From Candidatus Staskawiczbacteria bacterium RIFCSPHIGHO2_02_FULL_42_22 (GTDB lineage Bacteria; Patescibacteriota; Minisyncoccia; Minisyncoccales; Staskawiczbacteraceae), in assembly GCA_001820175.1 (NCBI GenBank), contig MHOT01000016.1, positions 1-38,580 of the forward strand: DNA of 38,580 nt. The letters run 5' to 3'. Positions within the stretch are counted from its first letter, which is position 1. The number at the start of each line of letters is the position of its first letter. Position numbers and translations under genes: made by a program. This document shows positions 15,922 through 22,439 of this stretch, one piece after another. The notes below the pieces were generated by a model. It ran no database searches, had not been told where the DNA came from, and saw only the letters and a list, made by a program, of their open reading frames with translations.

Positions 15922-16314
15922 ATGAAGAAAAATGCTTATGGGAATATTTCCCAACTCTTAGAGGAGGCAAGAAATCGGCTTGGCAAAACACAGGCGGCCG
16001 TCGCCAAAGAAGTTGGCGTCAGTTGCCCTTCTTACTCTAGATGGGAATCGGGTGATAACTTTCCTAAAAAAGAATATATTCGCGGCCTTACAATCGCCCT
16101 AGGTATTTCAGAAGACGAACTTCTGGCTTGCTACTTTTCAGAGAAAGCATTGCTAACACCCGCGAGCATACTGCCGCTTTTGAAAATGATCATCGAATCC
16201 GGTTACGAGCCAGTAACCATTGATGACCTCCACTTCCTGTTTCACATGAATGAACAATTGAAACTGTCGTCGGAGCTCATTATTCACCTCCTAAAAAGCA
16301 AGAGGCCAAAATAG
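15922..16314 (+). CDS. XRE-family helix-turn-helix regulator
   Basis: The 130-residue protein has an HTH_3 domain at about residues 14-62: RLGKTQAAVAKEVGVSCPSY is the first two helices and turn, then SRWESGDNFPKKEYI, the canonical recognition-helix continuation. The rest (65-130) is helical and Leu-rich, perhaps for dimerisation. AGAGAGGAT precedes the ATG by a good distance. It has its own promoter and terminator and stands alone between two minus-strand genes. The target is unknown; its own promoter or the diverging formyltransferase gene are the closest candidates. Confidence 0.85.
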   Translation: MKKNAYGNISQLLEEARNRLGKTQAAVAKEVGVSCPSYSRWESGDNFPKKEYIRGLTIALGISEDELLACYFSEKALLTPASILPLLKMIIESGYEPVTIDDLHFLFHMNEQLKLSSELIIHLLKSKRPK

Positions 16315-16318
16315 GTTG

Positions 16319-16360
16319 TACCCCCACTCAAATTGAACTTTGACCGGGGGTATTTTTTTT
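16319..16360 (+). terminator. intrinsic terminator of the XRE gene
   Basis: TACCCCC and GGGGGTA stem followed by eight T. Confidence 0.85.
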
Positions 16361-16395
16361 AAAAACAAAAGCCGCCGCGCCCTCGGGCGCGGCGG
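16361..16395 (-). terminator. minus-strand terminator, perfect 11-bp GC stem
   Basis: CCGCCGCGCCC and GGGCGCGGCGG with a two-base centre, followed on the minus strand by CTTTTGTTTTT. It serves the membrane-protein gene ending at 16412 and is back-to-back with the plus-strand terminator. Confidence 0.85.
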
Positions 16396-16411
16396 ATAGC
16401 ACATATCAATA

Positions 16412-17107
16412 TCACCCTTTTATACTTTTTAAATCTTCATATACGTAGTACATATATGCTAAAGCAAAAGGGCCAATAAATAAGGCATTAATTAAAAATC
16501 CGATTTTTATAATCCATCCCACCAAACACATTACCAAGCCAAGAATTAATATCCTGCCGAAAATTGGCCACCAGTATCCTTTTACTAATTCTTTACTGCG
16601 CTTTAGCGCCTGCATACCTTTTTTATTTTCAAAAATAAATACATAGCACGATAAACTGAACCAAACAGAGAATATAATTCCCGGAATAATAAATAACACC
16701 AACCCCGCCATTGTTATTAATTTACCCAATATCACTACCCATGCGTAAGGGCCAATTTTGTTTTTCGCCTCTTGTAATGTATTTTTTACAGTCAGTTTTG
16801 CCTCTTTAGATTGCAGGGCGCACAATAACGCTGTTTGTATCCAAAAATGAACCACTGCTATTCCAAGCGCTGCTAATAGCAACAATAATAAAGAAAATAG
16901 ACCAAACCCTCCCTGTTTCCACACTAAAAACACGGCGGGCAGGCCAAATACCAAACCAATAACCAGGGTGACAGCCCAACTTACCAAAACCAAGTTCATC
17001 ATCAAAAAAACCTTGGTTTTATAAAACCCAAACGTCTTTTTAAATAATTCTGTTATCGGAATTAATGTCTTTTTTCCCTGTAAAAGTTGCGCTGGTTGGT
17101 TTTCCAT
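16412..17107 (-). CDS. multi-span membrane protein, unknown function
   Basis: The 231-residue protein has about six predicted spans, a polar N-terminus, and a KRSKELVKGYWWPIFGRI segment between spans 4 and 5. The KRS(K/R)ELVKG(Y/H)WW pattern recalls membrane proteins of the glycerophosphodiester-phosphodiesterase-membrane-domain / DUF975 type, but this is from memory of the pattern only. It lies 11 bases after the YqeY-like gene and ends at a strong terminator, so it closes the operon hisS-rpsU-yqeY. Confidence 0.6.
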   Translation of the reverse strand: MENQPAQLLQGKKTLIPITELFKKTFGFYKTKVFLMMNLVLVSWAVTLVIGLVFGLPAVFLVWKQGGFGLFSLLLLLLAALGIAVVHFWIQTALLCALQSKEAKLTVKNTLQEAKNKIGPYAWVVILGKLITMAGLVLFIIPGIIFSVWFSLSCYVFIFENKKGMQALKRSKELVKGYWWPIFGRILILGLVMCLVGWIIKIGFLINALFIGPFALAYMYYVYEDLKSIKG

Positions 17108-17118
17108 ACATTGTTATT

Positions 17119-17616
17119 TTACTTTGCCAATAATTCTTTTACTATTTTACTAATTTCGCCATTATCTGCCTTACCTTTCACTTGCGGCATTAAGTCCGCC
17201 ATGATGCGACCCATATCTTTTATGGTGGCGGCTCCGGTTTTTTGAATCGAGGCCTGTACTATTTTTTTTAATTCTTCTGGCGACAACTGTTCTGGCAAAT
17301 ATGTTTGCAAAATGGCAATTTCTTGCTGTTCTTTCTCTGCCAATTCCGGCCGATTGCCTTGCTGATAAAGCGCTATGGCATCTTTCCGTTTTTTTATTTC
17401 AGAAGAAAGCACTCCAATAATTTCATCATCGATTAATTGTGAGGCCTGCAGTAATTCCCCTTCTTTCATTTCCGAGTCATCTTTGGAAAGATTGTATCGC
17501 TTTTCCTTTTCTTTTGCATTAACCGAAGAAACCGCCATGCGCAAAGTATCCACAACCATTTGGTTGCCCTGCTTCATGGCGTCCTTAATATCGGTTTGAA
17601 TTTGCTGCTTAAGCAC
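17119..17616 (-). CDS. yqeY: GatB/YqeY-domain protein
   Basis: From the GTG at 17616 the protein has 165 residues, the normal YqeY size. The family reads L..I..D...AMK.....L.TLRM..S....KE, visible here as IQTDIKDAMKQGNQMVVDTL and NAKEKEKR. The C-terminal half has LPEQLSPEEL and IKDMGRIMADLMPQVKGKAD, which match the tRNA-binding-like YqeY/GatB tail. The longer frame that begins at 17667 translates a simple AT repeat (FYFLFSNF) and is rejected. Role in the family: probable tRNA or amidotransferase accessory, not settled. Next to bS21 as is common for this gene. Confidence 0.88.
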   Translation of the reverse strand: MLKQQIQTDIKDAMKQGNQMVVDTLRMAVSSVNAKEKEKRYNLSKDDSEMKEGELLQASQLIDDEIIGVLSSEIKKRKDAIALYQQGNRPELAEKEQQEIAILQTYLPEQLSPEELKKIVQASIQKTGAATIKDMGRIMADLMPQVKGKADNGEISKIVKELLAK

Positions 17617-17619
17617 AAA

Positions 17620-17706
17620 GTTAGAAAATAGAAAATAGAAAGTAGAATATGGAACCGACCACGGCACAAAATTCTATTTTCTATTTTCTAGATTCTATTT
17701 TCTTAT
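17620..17706. repeat. TAGAAAATAGAAAATAGAA-type inverted repeat
   Basis: Runs of GAAAATAGAAAATAGAA on the left are mirrored by TTCTATTTTCTATTTTC on the right, with about 35 bases of centre. It lies between yqeY and rpsU. Confidence 0.7.
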
Positions 17707-17708
17707 TT

Positions 17709-17927
17709 TTATTTCGGCTTACTCATTTTTTCGGTTCGAATCTTTTCCGCTTTTAAAATAACCCTCCGTATCGCGCTACGCTTTTTAGCCAATGCGGACT
17801 TTGGCCGTTTGCGAAATTGCTTGCCCCGCACCTGAAGCAATACACCACTTTGGCGCACTACTTTGGTAAATCGATGTACCAAATTTTGCGAACTTTCTTT
17901 GTCTTTCTTTTTTACTTCTAAAGCCAT
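17709..17927 (-). CDS. rpsU: 30S ribosomal protein bS21
   Basis: This 72-residue, very basic protein has the bS21 pattern: an N-terminal acidic/basic start, the LVHRFTKVVRQSGVL core helix, the KRPKSALAKKRSA stretch and a Lys/Arg-rich tail. bS21 sits at the platform of the small subunit near the anti-Shine-Dalgarno end of 16S rRNA. It is followed by yqeY, a common neighbour in bacteria. No Shine-Dalgarno is evident before its ATG; simple repeats separate it from hisS. Confidence 0.92.
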   Translation of the reverse strand: MALEVKKKDKESSQNLVHRFTKVVRQSGVLLQVRGKQFRKRPKSALAKKRSAIRRVILKAEKIRTEKMSKPK

Positions 17928-17929
17928 AC

Positions 17930-18002
17930 TTTGTGAAATTCTAAATTCTAATTTCTAAATTCTAAAACGGTTTAGGATTTAGAGTTTAGGGTTTAGTATT
18001 TA
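17930..18002. repeat. AT-rich TTCTAAATTCTAA / TTTAGGATTTAG block
   Basis: Same words as 13143-13259, with a fold-back centred on AAACGGTTTAGG. No gene. Confidence 0.6.
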
Positions 18003-19292
18003 CTAAGGTTTTTTAACCTTAGTCCTCATTTCCTCTACGACCTTGTCCAGCTTTATCTCCTCTTGAACGCCGGTTTCCATGTTGCGCAGGGTAATGAAAT
18101 CCTCCAACGCTTCTTTTTGCCCGAAAATCAGAACCCATTTTATTCCCATTTTATCGGCGGTCTTTAATTGGGCGCGCAGCGAGTCCTTGGAAAATGACTC
18201 GGCCACCGGAATTTTAGCGGCGCGAAACTCTTCAAACAGTTTTAGTGATTTGCGCTTTGCCGACTGACCCAGTTGAGCTAAAAAGATCTGGGAGCTTTCT
18301 TCTTTTTTATCAACTTTTATTTCTTTTTCTATCATTAAGTCCATGATGCGCGAAACCCCGATACCCACGCCACAAGCCGGCGTATCCCTGCCCCCCAACA
18401 GTTTGACCAAATTATCATACCTTCCCCCCGAAGCTAAAGCGCCATAGGCCATACCCGCATCGCTATTTTCAGTAATTTCAAAGACGGTTTTTGTATAATA
18501 GTCCAATCCGCGCACCAAATAAGGGTTTAAGGTGTAAGGTAATTCTAATTCATCTAAAAATTCCAGGGCCTGCTTAAAATGCCCATGGCAATTTTCGCAC
18601 AGGTGGTCAATAATCTGGGGAGCGCCGGCTCGTATCCGCTGGCACTTTTCTTCTTTGCAATCAAGCACCCGCAACGGGTTCTCTTTCAGGCGCCGTTGGC
18701 AATCTGAACACAGTGAAGATTTTTTTGAACGAAAATACGCCGTTAAAATCTTTTTAAAATAGGGCCGGCATTCCGCGTCTCCAATGCTATTTACCTCAAT
18801 ATTAATGTTTTTAAAACCTAGATCCTTTAACACATCAAAGCTCATTTGAATAATCTGACCGTCAATGGAGGGGCTTTTATCTCCCAAAACCTCCACACTT
18901 GCCTGCAAAAACTGGCGATATCTCCCCTTTTGGGGCCGATCATGTCTGAAACAAGGTCCCAGCGACCACAGTTTTACCGGCTGAGGCAAGTTATACATTC
19001 CGTGTTCTATGTATGCCCGCACGATGCCGGGGGTAAGTTCAGGGCGCAACGCAACCAAATCCTGGCCCTTGGTTCTAAAAGAGTACATTTCTTTTTCCAC
19101 TACGTCGGAAGTGGTGCCCGCACCCTTGGCAAATACTTCAACGAATTCAAGAATCGGAACATCTATTTTTTGGAAACCATAATAGTGGACAGTATTTTCC
19201 ACCGATTTTTGAATTTTTTTTAAATATATTTGATGATCGGGCAAAATATCCCGCATACCGGACAAGCCCTGTAATTTTATTTTCTTTTCCAT
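18003..19292 (-). CDS. hisS: histidyl-tRNA synthetase
   Basis: The 429-residue class II synthetase has motif 1 near the N-terminus (GMRDILPDH), motif 2 FRHDRPQKGRYRQF at about 115-128, the HisA signature GLDYYTKTVFEI near 264-275, then SGGRYDNL and motif 3 GVGIGVSRI near 309-317. The C-terminal anticodon-binding domain (about 330-425) is present. A four-cysteine cluster (CSDCQRRL, CKEEKC, CENCHGH) lies in the insertion domain at about 193-236, a possible zinc site seen in some bacterial HisRS. Lead gene of hisS-rpsU-yqeY. Confidence 0.96.
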   Translation of the reverse strand: MEKKIKLQGLSGMRDILPDHQIYLKKIQKSVENTVHYYGFQKIDVPILEFVEVFAKGAGTTSDVVEKEMYSFRTKGQDLVALRPELTPGIVRAYIEHGMYNLPQPVKLWSLGPCFRHDRPQKGRYRQFLQASVEVLGDKSPSIDGQIIQMSFDVLKDLGFKNINIEVNSIGDAECRPYFKKILTAYFRSKKSSLCSDCQRRLKENPLRVLDCKEEKCQRIRAGAPQIIDHLCENCHGHFKQALEFLDELELPYTLNPYLVRGLDYYTKTVFEITENSDAGMAYGALASGGRYDNLVKLLGGRDTPACGVGIGVSRIMDLMIEKEIKVDKKEESSQIFLAQLGQSAKRKSLKLFEEFRAAKIPVAESFSKDSLRAQLKTADKMGIKWVLIFGQKEALEDFITLRNMETGVQEEIKLDKVVEEMRTKVKKP

Positions 19293-19298
19293 GTGAGT

Positions 19299-19391
19299 GC
19301 GATGCCAATATACGAATGCATACTAATGATACAAATACGCGAAACGTTTTCACATTAGTATTATTAGCATGAATTAGTATATTAGCATCGC
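19299..19391. repeat. imperfect palindrome filling the hisS-lepB gap
   Basis: GCGATGC.AATATAC.AAT.CAT on the left mirrors ATG.ATT.GTATATT.GCATCGC on the right around a GCGAAACGTTTTC centre. The space between lepB and hisS holds nothing else recognisable. Confidence 0.6.
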
Positions 19392-19404
19392 ATTAATCGC
19401 ATTT

Positions 19405-20016
19405 TTAGTAACCCGGCGTGACTATATATGACATTGCGCCCAAAGGATACACCCGAAATAGAGCTCTTCCAATAATATCTTCTTTGGGCAAAACGCCCCA
19501 CCTTCGGGAATCGTAGGAAAATGGCCGGTTATCTCCCATCACAAAATATTGATCCGTCTGCAAGGTAACCGTTACGTCTCCATCGGTTCTTTTTACATCA
19601 AATAAATAATGGCTTTCATCTAGCGGTATTTCCATACCATCTTTTATAATGCGGATATTACCATTTTTAATTTCTACTGTTTCGCTCGGCAAGCCGATAA
19701 TTCTTTTAATAAAACGTTGGGTATTGTCCAGGGGATACTTAAGCACTACCACATCGCCTCGTTTGGGCTCGGAAAATCGATAAGAAATTTCATCAACAAT
19801 TAAATAATCGCCCGAATGAAAATTGGGCACCATAGAGTCCCCTTTTACAATAAATGGCTGGAACAAAAAATACCGGATGGGGAGCACAATAACGAGCGCA
19901 ATGGTTATTATTTTTACCAACTCCCAGGCCACGTGCAAAAATCGGCTTGAAGTAGCCGAGTTTTCATTTTTTTGTTCTCCTTCTGAATTTGATGTTATTT
20001 GATTAGTTTCTTCCAT
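19405..20016 (-). CDS. lepB: signal peptidase I
   Basis: The 203-residue protein has one N-terminal span (about 30-52) and an external catalytic domain. Catalytic Ser61 is in GDSMVP, Lys104 in RFIKRIIGLP, and the third conserved box MGDNRPFSYDSR follows. It would remove signal peptides of secreted proteins such as the anchored proteins here. Gram-positive-like short form. It reads toward hisS and carries a Ser/Asn/Glu-rich cytoplasmic N-terminus of about 24 residues. Confidence 0.95.
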   Translation of the reverse strand: MEETNQITSNSEGEQKNENSATSSRFLHVAWELVKIITIALVIVLPIRYFLFQPFIVKGDSMVPNFHSGDYLIVDEISYRFSEPKRGDVVVLKYPLDNTQRFIKRIIGLPSETVEIKNGNIRIIKDGMEIPLDESHYLFDVKRTDGDVTVTLQTDQYFVMGDNRPFSYDSRRWGVLPKEDIIGRALFRVYPLGAMSYIVTPGY

Positions 20017-20065
20017 GGTAATAGCAGATTTAAGATACCACGCTTTTTAAACGATTACAAGTACG

Positions 20066-20107
20066 AAAAAGGCGGGGAAATCGGTTGATTTCTCCGCCCT
20101 GCGTTTT
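20066..20107. terminator. hairpin terminator after the 30-aa basic peptide gene
   Basis: GGCGGGGAAATC and GATTTCTCCGCC pair with one G-T wobble. The minus strand continues TTTTTCG and the plus strand TTTTTTG, so it could work in both directions. Confidence 0.75.
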
Positions 20108-20117
20108 TTGGGAGGCC

Positions 20118-20210
20118 TTATCGGCCTCTCATGGAATGGCGGGGGCGCAAGCTGCGCCGGTGCTTTGGGCCGCGTTTCTGGCGCGACCGCCATTTCTTGC
20201 TGCGAGCCAC
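20118..20210 (-). CDS. 30-aa Arg/Lys-rich peptide with strong ribosome site
   Basis: GTG at 20210 follows AAGGAG by six bases, the best Shine-Dalgarno in the neighbourhood. The peptide begins MARSKKWRSRQKRGPKHRRS and ends HSMRGR: 15 of 30 residues are Lys or Arg and none is acidic. It lies between a terminator (20258-20297) of the gene upstream and its own terminator (20066-20107). Size and charge resemble tiny ribosomal proteins (bTHX, bL36, bS22 class) or a nucleic-acid-binding peptide, but no family alignment is convincing. A chance frame in GC-rich DNA is the alternative. Confidence 0.5.
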   Translation of the reverse strand: MARSKKWRSRQKRGPKHRRSLRPRHSMRGR

Positions 20211-20257
20211 AGAACTCTCCTTTCCTGGAAATTTCCCACTCCGAACGGAGCCGGGAA

Positions 20258-20297
20258 GAAAAAGAATAGAGCTGTGGCCCTGGGCATGCCACAGCTC
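20258..20297 (-). terminator. intrinsic terminator of the 77-aa gene
   Basis: Perfect stem GAGCTGTGGC / GCCACAGCTC followed on the minus strand by TATTCTTTTTCTT. It is 33 bases past the stop at 20330. Confidence 0.75.
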
Positions 20298-20329
20298 GTA
20301 GTGGAGGAACCAGCCAGTTGGCTCCTCCG

Positions 20330-20563
20330 TCACCGCCCGTGCACAGACGGCGACATGCGAGCCATACCAGGACGATGGTTGCTCGGCTTTCCCGAACTCA
20401 GGAGGCGGCGAACCGCATTGGGGTGAACGTTCACCCCATACTCCTTCTTGATGCTCCGAATGAGGGTTTTGAGCCCATCGGAGCTGAGACCGCCTTCGGC
20501 TTTTTCGAGGATGAGTTTCCTCAGATGCCGTTTGAAGTGAGGCGACCTCTGAGTTCGTGCCAT
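20330..20563 (-). CDS. 77-aa basic protein, unknown function
   Basis: ATG at 20563 was chosen because GAAGGAG stands seven bases before it, and a terminator follows the stop. The protein starts MARTQRSPHFKRHLRKLILE and has an SSDGLKTLIRSIKKEYGV helix pair and NAVRRLLSSG, all helical and basic, with a Pro/Ser-rich tail. The N-terminal MAR(T/S) and basic character echo the 30-aa gene downstream, with which it may form a pair. GC content is clearly higher than in the flanking housekeeping genes. It could be a small HTH or RNA-binding protein; no family is recognised. Confidence 0.6.
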   Translation of the reverse strand: MARTQRSPHFKRHLRKLILEKAEGGLSSDGLKTLIRSIKKEYGVNVHPNAVRRLLSSGKPSNHRPGMARMSPSVHGR

Positions 20564-20730
20564 CAAACACTCCTTCTCTCGTCTTGAGAAAAGCCCCCCT
20601 ACTGAAAAGCAACGCTGCCCTTCCTCTGCTGTTCGCCTCTTTCCGTTGAAGCCCCGCCAATCGCTACCGACTAAACCTCCTTTCCCTATGTTAAAAGGGT
20701 TAGTAAAATGAAAGAACTGCACTAACCTCC

Positions 20731-20758
20731 ACTTTATTCCTTTCCCAAAATATGTCAA
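20731..20758 (-). promoter_or_regulatory. minus-strand promoter for the small-gene pair
   Basis: TTGACA (20753-20758), 16 bases, TAAAGT (20731-20736) on the minus strand. The leader to the ATG at 20563 is about 160 bases, GC-rich and hairpin-forming (CTTTTCTC / GAGA.AAGG near the ribosome site), so regulation in the leader is possible. The -35 lies only ten bases before the divergent pth start. Confidence 0.45.
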
Positions 20759-20767
20759 TATAGAGCC

Positions 20768-21337
20768 ATGTTTATTATCGTGGGCCTGGGAAATCCCGGC
20801 GAAAAATTTAATAATACGCGACATAATGCCGGCTTTATGGTTATTGATTTTTTTGCACAAAAAAACGAATTTCCCGAATTTAAAATTTCAAAAAAATATA
20901 AATCATTGATTTCAAAAAAAGACGAAACTATTTTAGTTAAACCAGAAACGTTTATGAACGAATCCGGAAGCGCCGTAAAAAAAATCTTGTCAAATGTTAA
21001 TAGTCAAATGCTAATGGTCGTACACGACGATATCGATATGCCGTTAGGAAAAATAAAGTTTTCAAAAGACAGTGGAGCCGGTGGCCACAAAGGCGTCGAC
21101 TCAATCATCCGCCTTCTTGGCACGAAAGATTTTACGCGTTTGAAAATCGGCATTGCAAATCATGAAACATGGAACATGGAACATGGAACAAAAAAAGTTA
21201 AAGCAAAGGATATTGTGCTCAAGAAGTTTACCGGAAAAGAAAAGGAGGTTTTGGAAAATATTATTGAAAAAGCCGTAGAGGCCCTTGATTTTTTCATTGA
21301 GGAGGGGCTAGAAAAAACCATGAATGCCTATAATTAA
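20768..21337 (+). CDS. pth: peptidyl-tRNA hydrolase
   Basis: The 189-residue protein has the complete Pth signature: GLGNPGEKFNNTRHNAGF with catalytic His19 and Asn10, Asn64 in TFMNESG and Asp87/88 in VVHDDIDMPLG, then SGAGGHKGVDSI. It frees peptidyl-tRNAs dropped by ribosomes. Residues about 131-143 (NHETWNMEHGTKK) come from three copies of CATGGAA(C) in the DNA; this is the place where family members have a short loop (IGR...), so a simple repeat has been taken into the frame. No Shine-Dalgarno. The start lies ten bases from the divergent promoter. Confidence 0.95.
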   Translation: MFIIVGLGNPGEKFNNTRHNAGFMVIDFFAQKNEFPEFKISKKYKSLISKKDETILVKPETFMNESGSAVKKILSNVNSQMLMVVHDDIDMPLGKIKFSKDSGAGGHKGVDSIIRLLGTKDFTRLKIGIANHETWNMEHGTKKVKAKDIVLKKFTGKEKEVLENIIEKAVEALDFFIEEGLEKTMNAYN

Positions 21338-21352
21338 TAAAAAAACCATCTA

Positions 21353-21391
21353 TAAAATATAAAAGCTCCCTACGATTAATTCGTAGGGAGC
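21353..21391 (-). terminator. intrinsic terminator of the 88-aa gene
   Basis: Perfect 11-bp stem GCTCCCTACGA / TCGTAGGGAGC with a five-base loop, followed on the minus strand by TTTTATATTTTA. The plus strand lacks a T run, so it is oriented for the minus gene. Confidence 0.85.
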
Positions 21392-21410
21392 TGGGTTGAT
21401 CAGAGTATGA

Positions 21411-21677
21411 TCAGAGCAACCAAGAGGGTTTTTTCAATACGGAACCGTCGTCGCCCCGCAGCATCTTATAGACGTCTGGCCGCAAACGTCCGGAGCCCCT
21501 ATAGACAAGCTCCAGTTTGGCGACTTTGGCCCGAAGGGGCTCCGAAACGGGTTCTCCTCCCTCCCAGAATCCCCCAGCGGCATCCTTGAGCTCCGCCCTT
21601 TCCATTTCGGACAATTCCGAAAGGGCGCCCGCAACTGCCTGGGAACGGGCATTCGACGATGCTTCAAAATTCCTCAT
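21411..21677 (-). CDS. 88-aa protein, unknown function
   Basis: Start at 21677 was chosen because GAGG precedes it by eight bases. The sequence CATGAGGAATTTT occurs twice in tandem here, so an upstream ATG with a five-codon frame overlaps the ribosome site. The protein is Ala/Glu-rich and helical (SQAVAGALSELSEMERAEL), then a Gly/Trp turn (AAGGFWEGGEPV), then a basic stretch ending LRGDDGSVLKKPSWLL. It has its own promoter (21757-21785) and terminator. GC-richer than pth. No family is recognised. Confidence 0.6.
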   Translation of the reverse strand: MRNFEASSNARSQAVAGALSELSEMERAELKDAAGGFWEGGEPVSEPLRAKVAKLELVYRGSGRLRPDVYKMLRGDDGSVLKKPSWLL

Positions 21678-21756
21678 GAAAAATTCCTCATGAAAGTACT
21701 GTGCGCCCTGACCTGATTCCCGCACAGGAATCAACAAACAATCAAGATGCAGTTCA

Positions 21757-21785
21757 CTTATATCAAAAAATAATACTAAGGTCAA
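21757..21785 (-). promoter_or_regulatory. promoter of the 88-aa gene
   Basis: On the minus strand TTGACC (21780-21785), 17 bases, TATAAG (21757-21762). Leader of about 75 bases containing CCTGTGCGGGAATCAGG, a possible short hairpin. Confidence 0.55.
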
Positions 21786-21796
21786 CCAAATACACG

Positions 21797-21985
21797 TAAC
21801 CCCTCACACTTCTCCAATCCTACACTCGTCATTGCGAGCCCTCGCAAGGGCGCGGCAATCTCCACCGTAGTTTTCTTACTATATTGACAAAGATTGCTTC
21901 GTCGCTGTGGCTCCTGAGTCGGGAATTTCTACTGCGGTAGAAATTCTCGCGACTTGACGCAATGACGGTGGGGTGTGAGGGGTTA
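21797..21985. repeat. TA-ACCCCTCACAC bounded element with CATTGCGAG-type core
   Basis: Outer arms TAACCCCTCACAC / GTGTGAGGGGTTA enclose an inner pair CGTCATTGCGAG / CGCAATGACG and a third pair GAATTTCTACTGC / GCGGTAGAAATTC. Three levels of inverted repeat are therefore nested. No ORF. Confidence 0.8.
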
Positions 21986-21996
21986 CAAATACACTG

Positions 21997-22118
21997 TAAG
22001 CCCTCACGCCCCCACACACCCATTCACCGTCATTGCGACAAAGCAATCTCGTTTCATGTAATTGCACTAGATTGCTTCGTCGCTGCGGCTCCTCGCAATG
22101 ACGGAGTGTGAGGGGTTA
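21997..22118. repeat. second TA-A(G/C)CCCTCAC bounded element
   Basis: Outer arms TAAGCCCTCACGC / GTGTGAGGGGTTA, inner arms CCGTCATTGCGA / TCGCAATGACGG and AAGCAATCT / AGATTGCTT. It lies 11 bases after the previous element in the same orientation. Confidence 0.8.
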
Positions 22119-22134
22119 CAATACACTACCTACC

Positions 22135-22275
22135 TTATTGATTGCCAGCGTTACCCTCTATTTTTTCGCTCATTTCATTAAGAAACTTTAATAACCCTCT
22201 TTTGGGGATACATTCAAATACGGGGCTATTAAACAGTTTCTGGCGCCCTATGGACATCACATCCAGAAACCGCAT
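22135..22275 (-). pseudogene. possible C-terminal remnant of a minus-strand gene entering the element
   Basis: On the minus strand a frame ending at 22135 reads RQKLFNSPVFECIPKRGLLK then FLNEMSEKIEGNAGNQ, which has normal protein-like composition. Going upstream it runs into the palindromic element at 22249-22429, and no matching continuation is obvious beyond it. I cannot name the parent gene. A chance frame is possible. Confidence 0.25.
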
Positions 22276-22429
22276 TCCAACCCTTGCCGGTTTGCCAATC
22301 TTGGGCAGTTTTCACAAAAAATATGTTTGCCGTAGCTACGGCTACGCCAAACATATTTTTTGCTCCAAGCCGCCCAATATTGCCAAACCGCCGGCGGCTT
22401 AAATGCGGTTTCTGGATGTGATGTCCATA
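22249..22429. repeat. TATGGACATCACATCC bounded palindromic element (181 bp)
   Basis: The terminal arms begin TATGGACATCACATCCAGAA and pair over 27 bases. Inside, GCCGGTTTGCCAAT / ATTGCCAAACCGCC and AAAAAATATGTTTG / CAAACATATTTTTT give two further nested levels around GTAGCTACGGCTAC. It ends 11 bases before the first ATG of the mfd frame. Confidence 0.85.
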
Positions 22430-22439
22430 CCTCATTGGG

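Noticed and set aside
17617-17667. N-terminal extension of the YqeY-like protein
   Set aside because: The extra residues translate an AT-rich simple repeat; the GTG at 17616 matches the family start.
20118-20660. 180-residue minus-strand frame covering both small genes
   Set aside because: It runs through the terminator and in a different frame from the 77-aa gene; no start signal. Only its last 30 codons have a ribosome site and are kept as a separate gene.
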